Shown here: positions 1 to 6,422 of the stretch, piece after piece
Layout of the letters: each line of letters begins with the position of its first letter
How positions within the stretch are numbered: position 1 is the first letter of the stretch
NCBI GenBank assembly: GCA_016235225.1
Contig: JACRLS010000244.1
Span: 1-6,602, forward strand
Length of the DNA stretch: 6,602 nucleotides
Direction: 5' to 3'
Origin: Nitrospirota bacterium
GTDB taxonomy: Bacteria > Nitrospirota > Nitrospiria > Nitrospirales > Nitrospiraceae
Notes under the pieces: generated by a model
Databases searched by the model: none
Told to the model about the DNA's origin: nothing
Seen by the model: the letters and a program-made list of their open reading frames with translations, nothing else
Translations under genes and position numbers: made by a program

Positions 1-285
1 CGGCTTCGCTTCGATCTGTACGTTGCGCTCCCGAAGTACCTTGACCATGTCCGGATATTCCGCCGAGTAGGTCCGGATGCGGGAGCCGTCCTTGAGAATC
101 GCGCTGATATGGTTCGTCTTGATGATGACTTTCGTCACCTCGCCCTTATCGAGGAGCGCCATGAATTCGCTGAAGATGACATCTTCCTCGGGCGCATGAG
201 TCTGCACGCTGAACAAGTTGAACAGCAGGATCATGAAGAGGCCGACAACGACCCAGAAGAGGAGATTTTTAACGCGAGAATTCAT
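1..285 (-). CDS. ftsH: ATP-dependent zinc metalloprotease FtsH, N-terminal part (cut by window edge)
   Basis: FtsH is a membrane-anchored AAA+ protease that extracts and degrades misfolded membrane proteins and some regulators. Only the first 95 residues are present; the gene runs off the left edge exactly at a codon boundary. The start MNSRVKN is followed by one hydrophobic membrane segment (about residues 8-26). Then comes the small extracytoplasmic domain, with FSEFMALLDKGEV (38-50) and VTKVIIK (50-56), the usual pattern of the FtsH extracellular domain. The second membrane segment, AAA+ module and HEXXH zinc site would lie outside the window, so catalytic integrity cannot be judged. The ATG at 285 is supported by a purine-rich GAGAGAGGG just upstream. 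It lies 110 nt after hpt, with its own promoter candidate in the gap. Identity is inferred from the N-terminal architecture plus the conserved tilS-hpt-ftsH order. Confidence 0.9.
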   Translation of the reverse strand, partial: MNSRVKNLLFWVVVGLFMILLFNLFSVQTHAPEEDVIFSEFMALLDKGEVTKVIIKTNHISAILKDGSRIRTYSAEYPDMVKVLRERNVQIEAKP

Positions 286-357
286 CCGCCCTCTCTCTCA
301 CTCCAATGGAGGCAGGGCCCACTCGACTGGCCTCATCAACGATACGACCATCAAACA

Positions 358-387
358 ATTTTACCACAGATAATTTCACCCTGACAA
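358..387 (-). promoter_or_regulatory. Candidate sigma-70 promoter for ftsH
   Basis: Read on the minus strand, a -35 box TTGTCA (382-387, 5 of 6 matches to TTGACA) is followed by an 18-nt spacer. The -10 box is TAAAAT (358-363, 5 of 6 matches to TATAAT), preceded by TGG, which gives an extended -10. Transcription would start near 350, leaving a leader of about 65 nt before the ftsH ATG at 285. The block is clearly more AT-rich than the surrounding coding DNA and begins 8 nt after the hpt stop codon. I saw no convincing heat-shock sigma-32 type boxes. This is a consensus match only; spacing and context make it plausible. Confidence 0.55.
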
Positions 388-395
388 TAAATCCG

Positions 396-944
396 CTACC
401 CGAACAATTCGTCGGGATCGGCGGCATCGAGGACGGCCAGGTAGGGAAGATTTCGGTATTGCTGCTGGTAATCCAGCCCATACCCTACCACGTAATGATT
501 GGGGATCTCGAAGCCGACGTAATCGATCTTGACGTTGACCTTGCGGCGGTCCGGCTTGCTCAAGAGCGTACACACCTTGATGGATTTCGGCTTCCGGCGC
601 GTCAGCTTTTTCGTCAGGAACTCGACCGTGAGCCCGGAATCGACGATATCTTCAACCAGAATGACATCCTTGCCTCCGATGTCTTCGGTCAAATCGGTCA
701 CCATTTTGACCTTTCCCGTCGTCTTCGCCTTGGAGCCATAGCTGGTGACCACCAGAAAATCCACCCAGAGCGGGATCCGGATGGGCCGAGCGAGATCGGC
801 ATAGAAACAATAGGCGCCCTTGAGGATGCCGACCAGGACCAGCTCACGATTCGCATAATCCGTCGAAATCTGCCGGCCCAGCTCTCGGATCCTGGCCCGC
901 ATTTGTTCCTGCGTCACGATCGGCTTGCCGAACATCCGTTCCAT
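396..944 (-). CDS. hpt: Hypoxanthine(-guanine) phosphoribosyltransferase
   Basis: A cytoplasmic purine-salvage enzyme that joins hypoxanthine or guanine to PRPP, giving IMP or GMP. Its 182 residues are normal for bacterial HPRT. Visible motifs are the LKG loop (41-43) that contacts pyrophosphate; SYGS (68-71) in the mobile loop over the active site; the PRPP-binding signature VILVEDIVDSGLT (94-106) with its paired acidic residues; SKPDRR (129-134), with the lysine expected to contact the purine; and VGFEIPNHYVVGYGLDY (143-159), ending with the conserved metal-contacting Asp158. The ATG at 944 has a strong Shine-Dalgarno AGGAAGG (952-958) seven bases upstream; a second ATG three codons in is too far from it. 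The start lies inside the 3' end of tilS (101-nt overlap, different frame). A TAG stop in its own frame just upstream rules out an in-frame fusion. The symbol could equally be hprT; guanine versus hypoxanthine preference cannot be read from sequence. Confidence 0.96.
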   Translation of the reverse strand: MERMFGKPIVTQEQMRARIRELGRQISTDYANRELVLVGILKGAYCFYADLARPIRIPLWVDFLVVTSYGSKAKTTGKVKMVTDLTEDIGGKDVILVEDIVDSGLTVEFLTKKLTRRKPKSIKVCTLLSKPDRRKVNVKIDYVGFEIPNHYVVGYGLDYQQQYRNLPYLAVLDAADPDELFG

Positions 945-2457
945 GCGTCTTCCTTCCTAATCTTCCGCCGGAATCAGTCAGACCGTCCGAAGTCACCCGC
1001 GTCGCCAGCACGCGTCTGGTGGCCTCGGTGGCGACGAACCGTTGGTCAGCGCGGTACCCCACGACCCACAGAATGCCTTCCGGGGCCACGAGGAGCGGGA
1101 TCCGTCCCCGCATCGACCTCGGCACCTTCAAATTGGTGAAGAAGTCTTGAAGTTTTTTCTGATGCCCCCCCATGCCCGCAGGCTGAAATCGATCGCCGGG
1201 CTGCCAGGCCCGGAGGACCAGGTCGGGAGTGAACCGATCCGCATCGAGACGGACAGCCTCCCCCGCCTTGGCCGGAGAATCGCCGACCGACGTGTCCTCC
1301 CCCGTCTGGACATGCACCTGGAGCGCCCGGCCTCCGATCGTCCAGCAGACGGTCGACGGCACATGGACGGGCAGCACATCGACTCTCTGCGCCCCTCTCT
1401 GTCGGCCCACCACGCGGATCGATTCTCGTCCCTCATCCTTGGCGAAGAGCAGGGCCTGCGCACCGCGCGTGACCGTCAGGCCACGAAACGTCAGCACGCA
1501 CTCAGCGGATGCCCGAGCGGCCAGCCGGACAATCGATTCCACGATCCGGAACGACGGTCCCTGCGCATCTCCCCTGGCCTCACGAAAGGCGAGGCGAACC
1601 ACGCGTCGTTGCAGAGCCAACGGCGCCATCGTCAGCCCCACCCGGTCCAGACTGATCTGAGCGCCGACGCGATCCCGACGCAGGAGCCTGAAGTGCGCGG
1701 CGGCGAGATCATCGAGGCACCGGTCATCGGTCTTCAGCAGTTCCGCCTGCCGGTGGAGCGTACTAAGCAGCGCCGGATTCTCACGTTTCAGCAGCGGCAA
1801 CACCTCGTGCCGGATTCGATTCCGAAAATAGATGTCTTTGGCATTGCTCGAATCGGATCGATAGGGGAGCCCCCGCGCCGCCAAATAGGCCAGGATCTGT
1901 TCCCGACTCACCCCCAGAAGCGGCCGCACGAACAACCCGTCGCGGGACGAGGGAATCCCGCCCAGCCCGGTCAATCCGGCTCCCCGCACCATCCACATGC
2001 AGACGGTCTCGGCATGGTCGTCGGCAGTGTGCCCCAAAGCCACCCGCGTGGCCCCGTGACGGCCGGCCAACAAGGTCAACCGGGCATAGCGCGCCTGTCG
2101 GGCCCGTTCCTGGATCGAGCTCCCCCGCCCCTGTGAATTCCGGCCGGTGAGGTCTAGTCGCTCGCTGGTGAGATCGACCTCCAAGCGCGCGCACAGCTCG
2201 GCGACGAAATCGGCATCCTCATCCGATTCCGTACCGCGCAGACCGAAATTGAAATGGACGGCGTGGACGGTGAGATTGAGGGCGGGCGCGAGGCACGTCA
2301 GAACCGAGAGCAGGGCGACTGAATCCGGTCCGCCGGACACCGCCACCAACACCGGCTCTCCGGGAGCCAACAATGCCTCATGACGGACCGCGGCCAAGAC
2401 CAAGCGCTCAAGCGCCGTCCGTCTGGTCGGAGGCGTCGTCGTGATGCTCCGGCTCAT
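844..2457 (-). CDS. tilS: tRNA(Ile)-lysidine synthase TilS, with a C-terminal tail overlapping hpt
   Basis: TilS uses ATP and lysine to convert C34 of the CAU-anticodon tRNA-Ile to lysidine, so that it reads AUA and is charged with isoleucine. The N-terminal PP-loop ATPase carries SGGPDS (41-46), LGHTADDHAET (141-151) and RNRIRHEVLPLL (212-223). A middle domain follows, then the C-terminal TilS domain with LRAWQPGDRFQPAGMGGHQKKLQDFF (split here as LRAWQPGDRF 415-424 and KKLQDFF 434-440) and ILWVVGYRADQRF (462-474). I chose the ATG at 2457 over an in-frame ATG at 2496: it forms an ATGA overlap with the ribF stop and has GGAGG nine bases upstream. That gives 537 residues, longer than the roughly 430-470 of E. 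coli and B. subtilis. Recognisable homology ends near residue 487, and residues 505-537 are encoded inside hpt in another frame. The tail looks like unconserved run-on, or could reflect a lost stop. Confidence 0.95.
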   Translation of the reverse strand: MSRSITTTPPTRRTALERLVLAAVRHEALLAPGEPVLVAVSGGPDSVALLSVLTCLAPALNLTVHAVHFNFGLRGTESDEDADFVAELCARLEVDLTSERLDLTGRNSQGRGSSIQERARQARYARLTLLAGRHGATRVALGHTADDHAETVCMWMVRGAGLTGLGGIPSSRDGLFVRPLLGVSREQILAYLAARGLPYRSDSSNAKDIYFRNRIRHEVLPLLKRENPALLSTLHRQAELLKTDDRCLDDLAAAHFRLLRRDRVGAQISLDRVGLTMAPLALQRRVVRLAFREARGDAQGPSFRIVESIVRLAARASAECVLTFRGLTVTRGAQALLFAKDEGRESIRVVGRQRGAQRVDVLPVHVPSTVCWTIGGRALQVHVQTGEDTSVGDSPAKAGEAVRLDADRFTPDLVLRAWQPGDRFQPAGMGGHQKKLQDFFTNLKVPRSMRGRIPLLVAPEGILWVVGYRADQRFVATEATRRVLATRVTSDGLTDSGGRLGRKTHGTDVRQADRDAGTNAGQDPRAGPADFDGLCES

Positions 2458-3416
2458 GCCAATCGGCCTCCAACTCCCTGCAGCGGCATCGTCCACGTCC
2501 GCAGGGCCTCCCGGGCCCGCTCCACATCGCTTCGAATTCTGATCGCGAGTTCGTCCGCCGACTGAAACACCTCATCGCCCCGTACTCGCTCGATGAACGT
2601 CACGGCAATCTCTTGCCCGTAGAGATCGACCTCTGTATCAAGCAGCGAGACTTCAAGAAGCCGTTCACCGGCCCCGAACGTCGGACGTGTCCCGATGTAG
2701 GAGACCGAATCATAAGCCGCGCCCCGCCAGACCGTCTTGGTGGCATAGACCCCGTCCGGCGGGATCAAGCGGCCGGCCGGCAATCGTAGATTAGCCGTGG
2801 GCCACCCCATGGACTGTCCACGCTGAGCCCCGTGCACCACCGTCCCGCTCAACGTATAGCCACGGCCCAATCCACGCGCGGCTTCCCGCACGTCACCCGC
2901 TTGAATCAGTTTCCGGATTGACGTTGAGCTCACCACCGCACCGTCGACCGGGACCGGCGCTACCGGATGTACGGTGAAGCCGAAGGCCGCGCCGAATCGT
3001 GTCAGATCCGTGATTCGTCCGGCCCGTCCCTTTCCGAATCGAAAGTGCTCGCCGACAAACAATTCCTTCACGCCGATTCCCGCGACGAGGATATCCCAGA
3101 CAAATTGATCGGGCGACAAGGCCGCCAGGGCCGGGGTGAACTCCAGCATGATCACCTCCGCAATTTCGGCCTCTTCGAAACGCGCCAGCTTTTCCTCCTT
3201 CGATGTCAAAAACTGCAACGCCACCTGCGGCGCCAGAACCATGATCGGGTGTGGGTCAAAAGTCAGGACCATCGGCGTCCCGCCAATCTCCTCCGCCCGG
3301 TGCACCACCATTTGTAGGAGGGCCCGATGGCCGACGTGCTGGCCATCGAAGTTCCCGATGGTCAAGACGGGAGACGGCTGTCGCGCGTATGCCGTAAGGC
3401 CCCGTGAAATCTTCAT
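2454..3416 (-). CDS. ribF: Bifunctional riboflavin kinase / FMN adenylyltransferase (FAD synthetase)
   Basis: A cytoplasmic enzyme that phosphorylates riboflavin to FMN and adenylylates FMN to FAD. Its 320 residues are normal for the family. The N-terminal nucleotidyltransferase domain shows GNFDGQHVGH (21-30, the HxGH nucleotide site), TFDPHP (52-57), VGEHFRFGKGRAG (121-133) and the SSTSIR motif (163-168). The C-terminal riboflavin kinase domain shows GTVVHGAQRGQSMGWPTANL (191-210) with the PTAN metal/phosphate motif, PPDGVYA (219-225), GTRPTF (242-247), LEVSLLD (254-260) with the likely catalytic glutamate, and LYGQEI (265-270). Both halves look intact. The position after FDG is Gln rather than the common Val or Leu. 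The start lies 20 nt after the hemB stop and has no clear Shine-Dalgarno, so initiation may depend on ribosomes finishing hemB. The end overlaps the tilS start as ATGA, suggesting coupled translation. Confidence 0.96.
   Translation of the reverse strand: MKISRGLTAYARQPSPVLTIGNFDGQHVGHRALLQMVVHRAEEIGGTPMVLTFDPHPIMVLAPQVALQFLTSKEEKLARFEEAEIAEVIMLEFTPALAALSPDQFVWDILVAGIGVKELFVGEHFRFGKGRAGRITDLTRFGAAFGFTVHPVAPVPVDGAVVSSTSIRKLIQAGDVREAARGLGRGYTLSGTVVHGAQRGQSMGWPTANLRLPAGRLIPPDGVYATKTVWRGAAYDSVSYIGTRPTFGAGERLLEVSLLDTEVDLYGQEIAVTFIERVRGDEVFQSADELAIRIRSDVERAREALRTWTMPLQGVGGRLA
2467..2471 (-). promoter_or_regulatory. Ribosome binding site deciding the tilS start
   Basis: GGAGG on the minus strand, nine bases upstream of the ATG at 2457. 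It lies within the last codons of ribF. It favours the 2457 start over the longer in-frame ATG at 2496, whose extra 13 residues resemble no TilS N-terminus. Confidence 0.7.
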
Positions 3417-3436
3417 ACGCGCGGTGGCCCGGAGCG

Positions 3437-4408
3437 CTACCCCAGCCGTCTGGCCGCATCCTTTGCGAAATAGGTGAGAATCAGATCGGCGCCAGCGCGC
3501 TTGATCGAGAGCAGGGACTCCATCATGGCCCGCTCTTCGTCCAACCAGCCCGCGCGGCCCGCGGCTCGGATCATGCTGTACTCGCCGCTCACCTGGTAGG
3601 CCGCGATCGGCACCGTCGTCCGCCGGCGCGCCGCAGCAATGATGTCGAGGAACGGCAGGGCCGGTTTCACCATGATGATATCCGCCCCCTCTTCCAGGTC
3701 GGCATCGATTTCCCGGAGTGCCTCGCGGGCGTTCGCCGGATCCATCTGATACGAGAGCCGGTCGCCGAACTTCGGACTGGAATCCGCCGCGTCCCGGAAC
3801 GGGGCGTAGAAGCAGGAGGCGAACTTGGCCGAGTAGGCCATGATCGGGAGATCCGGAAACCCCTGCTGGTCCAGCTCGTCCCGAATCGCCCCCACGCGTC
3901 CGTCCATCATGTCGGAGGGAGCCACCATGTCGGCACCGGCCTGGGCATGGGTGAGCGCCATGGCGCGAAGGCAGTCCAGCGTCTCGTCATTCAGGATCCG
4001 GCCGTCCTTCACGATGCCGCAGTGACCATGCGTCGTGTATTCGTCGATGCACACATCCGTCACCACCAGAAGGTCAGGCACCTTGTCCTTTAACTCACGG
4101 ACGGCGCGTTGCACGATGCCCTTTGGATCAAAGCCGGACGTGCCCCGCTCATCCTTGCGGTCCGGAATCCCGAAGAGAATCACGGCCGGAACCCCGAGCA
4201 TTTTCAGTTCCCCGGCTTCCTTGACCAGCAGATCGACGGAGAGCCGGCGCTGCCCCGGCATCGAGGGAATCTCCTCGCGGCGGTCCTTCCCAATCGTGAC
4301 GAACAGCGGGGCGATGAAGTCCGCCGGCGACAGCCGGGTTTCGCGGACCATTCGTCGCAAAGGCTCTTGCAGCCGCAGCCGCCGCAGCCGTTGACGTGGG
4401 AACGCCAT
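3437..4408 (-). CDS. hemB: Delta-aminolevulinic acid dehydratase (porphobilinogen synthase)
   Basis: HemB condenses two 5-aminolevulinate molecules into porphobilinogen, the first common step of tetrapyrrole synthesis; the family forms homo-octamers in the cytoplasm. The 323 residues match the family in length. The two Schiff-base lysines are K195 in YSAKFAS (192-198) and K248 in MVKPA (246-250). SGEYSM (274-279) and the N-terminal RLRRLRLQEPLRRMVRETRL arm are also typical. The metal-site segment is DVCIDEYTTHGHCG (118-131). Zinc-type enzymes have three cysteines here; this protein has Cys120 and Cys130 but Asp122 in the middle place, so it looks intermediate between zinc-type and magnesium-type enzymes. 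The ATG at 4408 has AGGAAG (4414-4419) five bases upstream, inside the last codons of the CBS gene, and lies only 2 nt after that gene's stop. An in-frame extension up to 4810 is out-of-frame translation of the CBS gene and is not part of the protein. Confidence 0.97.
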   Translation of the reverse strand: MAFPRQRLRRLRLQEPLRRMVRETRLSPADFIAPLFVTIGKDRREEIPSMPGQRRLSVDLLVKEAGELKMLGVPAVILFGIPDRKDERGTSGFDPKGIVQRAVRELKDKVPDLLVVTDVCIDEYTTHGHCGIVKDGRILNDETLDCLRAMALTHAQAGADMVAPSDMMDGRVGAIRDELDQQGFPDLPIMAYSAKFASCFYAPFRDAADSSPKFGDRLSYQMDPANAREALREIDADLEEGADIIMVKPALPFLDIIAAARRRTTVPIAAYQVSGEYSMIRAAGRAGWLDEERAMMESLLSIKRAGADLILTYFAKDAARRLG

Positions 4409-4410
4409 GA

Positions 4411-4803
4411 CTACTTCCTCGGGAGATTCGTCAGGAAGACGACCAAGTCGCGCACCGAGATCATGCCCACCAGCTTGCCGTCGCGCGCCACTCCGAGGTG
4501 GCGGAGATGCGAACTCGCCATCAGGTCGTTGGCGTCGAGCAGCGTGCGGTTCTCCTCGATCGTCAGAATGGGCGCGGACATGATCTGCTCGACGGGCGTC
4601 TTGGAGGCGTCCAGCCCCACCGCGACGACGCGCCGGACCATGTCCGTGTCCGTAAGGATACCGATGATTTCGTTCCCTCGGCTTACGAACAGGCTGCCGA
4701 TGTTCCGATCCCGCATCAGCGCGGCGGCCGACCTTGCATCCATATCCCGATCCACGGTCACAAACTTTTCCTTCGGCACCATGAATGACTTCACAGGAAC
4801 CAT
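4411..4803 (-). CDS. Stand-alone protein of two CBS domains, function unknown
   Basis: A 130-residue soluble protein that is essentially one CBS-domain pair (Bateman module). CBS1 spans about residues 5-60, with a GSLFVSRGNEIIGILTDTD stretch (36-54). CBS2 spans about 71-125, starting VEQIMSAPILTI (71-82) and containing HLGVARDGKLVGMISVRDL (102-120). There is no catalytic, transport or DNA-binding domain and no signal peptide. CBS pairs commonly bind adenosine ligands such as AMP, ATP or SAM and act as energy or cofactor sensors; the T/S-x-x-D pattern near the end of each domain (TDTD 51-54, SVRD 116-119) is typical of ribose/phosphate contacts. No ligand can be named from sequence. The ATG at 4803 has GGAGGG (4811-4816) seven bases upstream. 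The 59 nt separating it from the cobA-hemD stop hold no terminator or promoter I can support. It is likely co-transcribed with hemB, 2 nt downstream. Confidence 0.9.
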   Translation of the reverse strand: MVPVKSFMVPKEKFVTVDRDMDARSAAALMRDRNIGSLFVSRGNEIIGILTDTDMVRRVVAVGLDASKTPVEQIMSAPILTIEENRTLLDANDLMASSHLRHLGVARDGKLVGMISVRDLVVFLTNLPRK

Positions 4804-4862
4804 GCCTCATCCCTCCGTTCGATAGTGACGTGCGTACCGCGTGACTCGCTTGAACTCCAGAT

Positions 4863-6422
4863 TCACACCTGCTGCATTGATCCTTCGGCCGTCCGTTTCA
4901 CAATGGCGTCGACCAACCCCGGAATCGTATTGGTGGTCGCCATGATCCCGACCGCCAGCCCACAGGCTCGAGCCGTCTGGGCCGTAATGGGGCCGATGCA
5001 GGCGACGGTGACGCCTTTGGTCGCCTGCGTCAACTCCTCGCGGGCGTTGAACATCTCACAGAAATTCATGACCTTGGAGGAACTCGTGAACGTGATGAGA
5101 TGGATCGCGTTCGTGGTGAGCAACTCCTTCACATAGGCGAGGTCCATGGTCGGACGGATGGTCCGATAGGCCGGAACCACTCGGACCTCCACGCCCATGC
5201 CCCGTAACTGGTCCGGCAGCAGTTCTCGCGCAACGGTCGCACGTGGGATCAGCACATGATCGCCGGCGGAGATGCCCGCCTGCAGCATGCTGTCCAACAA
5301 ACCTTCGGCCTGATATTCCGCCGGCACCAGGTCCGCCGTCAGGCCCACCGACGACAGCGCCTCCGCCGTCTTAGGACCGATGGCACAGATCGTCGCGCCC
5401 GACAGGGCCCGGACATCTTTCCGCGCCTGCCGCAGCCGCTCCATGAAGAACCGGACGCCGTTCACGCTGGTAAACACGACCCACCGGAATCGCGACAGTT
5501 CCCTGATGGCGTGGTCGAGCGGCTCCCAGGTCTCGGGCCCGACGATCTGAATCGTCGGACATTCGATCGGCTCCGCGCCCTGCTCAGCCAGGCGGTCCGA
5601 CAGATCCCCGGCCTGGTCCTGGGCGCGGGTGACCAGCACACGTTTCCCGAAGAGCGGCTTCGATTCAAACCAGTTGAGCCGCTCCCGAAGCCGGACCACA
5701 TCGCCGACCACCACCAACGCCGGGGGCTCCAGCTTCGCCTCGGCGACCTTCTGCACGATGTCCCGCAACGCGCCCACCACTGTTCGTTGTGCGGCCCGCG
5801 TCCCCCATCGAATCACCGCCACCGGCAGATCGGGAGACTTGCCCTCGGTGACCAACTGATCTACGACGGTGGAGAGATTCTTCACCCCCATCAAGAACAC
5901 CAGGGTCCCCGGACCCGACGCCATCCGCGACCAATCGAGCGAGGAGGCGCCTTTCTTCGGATCTTCATGGCCCGCAAGAAACGCCACAGATGAAGCGAAG
6001 GTCCGGTGCGTGACCGGAATACCCGCATAGGCCGGCACCGCCACGGCAGCGGTGACCCCCGGGACGATTTCATAGGGCACACCGGCAGCCGCGACCGCCT
6101 CGGCCTCTTCACCGCCACGACCGAACACGAAGGGATCCCCGCCCTTCAGCCGCACCACCGTTTTTCCCTCACGCGCTTTCTGGATGAGCAGATGATTGAT
6201 GTGGTCCTGGTCATCGTAGGCCTGCCGTCCCCGCCGCCCGACGTAGAGACGCTCCGCCGCCGCGGGCGCCCAGGCCAGCAGCGCGGGATTTGCCAGATAG
6301 TCATAGATCACCACCTCCGCCCGCTGAAGACACTCCTTCCCGCGGAGCGTGATGAGCTTGGGGTCGCCGGGTCCGGCGCCGACCAAGTACACCTTGCCCG
6401 TTCCCGTCTCTTTGTCACTCAT
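4863..6422 (-). CDS. cobA-hemD: Fused uroporphyrinogen-III C-methyltransferase / uroporphyrinogen-III synthase
   Basis: A two-domain protein of 519 residues. The N-terminal SUMT domain (about 10-250) uses SAM to methylate uroporphyrinogen III at C2 and C7, giving precorrin-2. It shows VYLVGAGPGDPKLIT (11-25), VRLKGGDPFVFGRGGEE (90-106), VPGVTAA (120-126), GIPVTHR (134-140) and TLVFLMGVKNL (173-183). The C-terminal HemD domain (about 258-505) cyclises hydroxymethylbilane with inversion of ring D. It shows KRVLVTRA (260-267), FTSVNGV (317-323), AIGPKTAE (347-354), VVPAYRT (415-421), ITFTSSS (443-449) and CIGPITAQTA (475-484). One protein therefore makes uroporphyrinogen III and can send it toward siroheme, cobalamin or heme d1. 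No precorrin-2 dehydrogenase/ferrochelatase domain is attached, unlike E. coli CysG. The start overlaps the hemC stop as ATGA and has no strong Shine-Dalgarno, pointing to coupled translation with hemC, whose product is the HemD substrate. The fusion type is known in several phyla. Confidence 0.96.
   Translation of the reverse strand: MSDKETGTGKVYLVGAGPGDPKLITLRGKECLQRAEVVIYDYLANPALLAWAPAAAERLYVGRRGRQAYDDQDHINHLLIQKAREGKTVVRLKGGDPFVFGRGGEEAEAVAAAGVPYEIVPGVTAAVAVPAYAGIPVTHRTFASSVAFLAGHEDPKKGASSLDWSRMASGPGTLVFLMGVKNLSTVVDQLVTEGKSPDLPVAVIRWGTRAAQRTVVGALRDIVQKVAEAKLEPPALVVVGDVVRLRERLNWFESKPLFGKRVLVTRAQDQAGDLSDRLAEQGAEPIECPTIQIVGPETWEPLDHAIRELSRFRWVVFTSVNGVRFFMERLRQARKDVRALSGATICAIGPKTAEALSSVGLTADLVPAEYQAEGLLDSMLQAGISAGDHVLIPRATVARELLPDQLRGMGVEVRVVPAYRTIRPTMDLAYVKELLTTNAIHLITFTSSSKVMNFCEMFNAREELTQATKGVTVACIGPITAQTARACGLAVGIMATTNTIPGLVDAIVKRTAEGSMQQV

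Noticed and set aside
301..311. Small palindrome CTCCAATGGAG in the ftsH leader
   Set aside because: A stem of 4-5 pairs with a tiny loop and no following T-run; too weak to call a terminator or a regulatory hairpin.
306..1139. Long plus-strand open frame opposite hpt and the end of tilS
   Set aside because: It lies antisense to well-identified genes, its translation resembles no family and is rich in Arg and Pro, as expected from the reverse of GC-rich codons. No good ribosome binding site or context supports it.
1042..2136. 364-codon plus-strand open frame opposite tilS
   Set aside because: Shadow of tilS: low-complexity Arg/Pro/Gln composition, no recognisable motif, and the opposite strand encodes all TilS signature motifs.
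4369..4390. GCAGCC-type short repeat
   Set aside because: It encodes the Leu/Arg-rich N-terminal arm of HemB (RLRRLRL), which is typical of the family; this is codon repetition, not a repeat element.
4409..4810. N-terminal extension of hemB by about 134 codons
   Set aside because: The extension is out-of-frame translation of the CBS gene; HemB homology begins at the ATG at 4408, which has its own ribosome binding site.
4804..4862. Possible promoter or terminator in the 59-nt gap before the CBS gene
   Set aside because: I found no -35/-10 pair with acceptable spacing and no stable GC stem followed by T residues; only the ribosome binding site at 4811-4816 is supported.
5256..5993. 245-codon plus-strand open frame opposite cobA-hemD
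   Set aside because: Same kind of antisense shadow; the composition is biased and no domain is visible. The same holds for plus-strand frames at 3404-4093 and 4109-4825.
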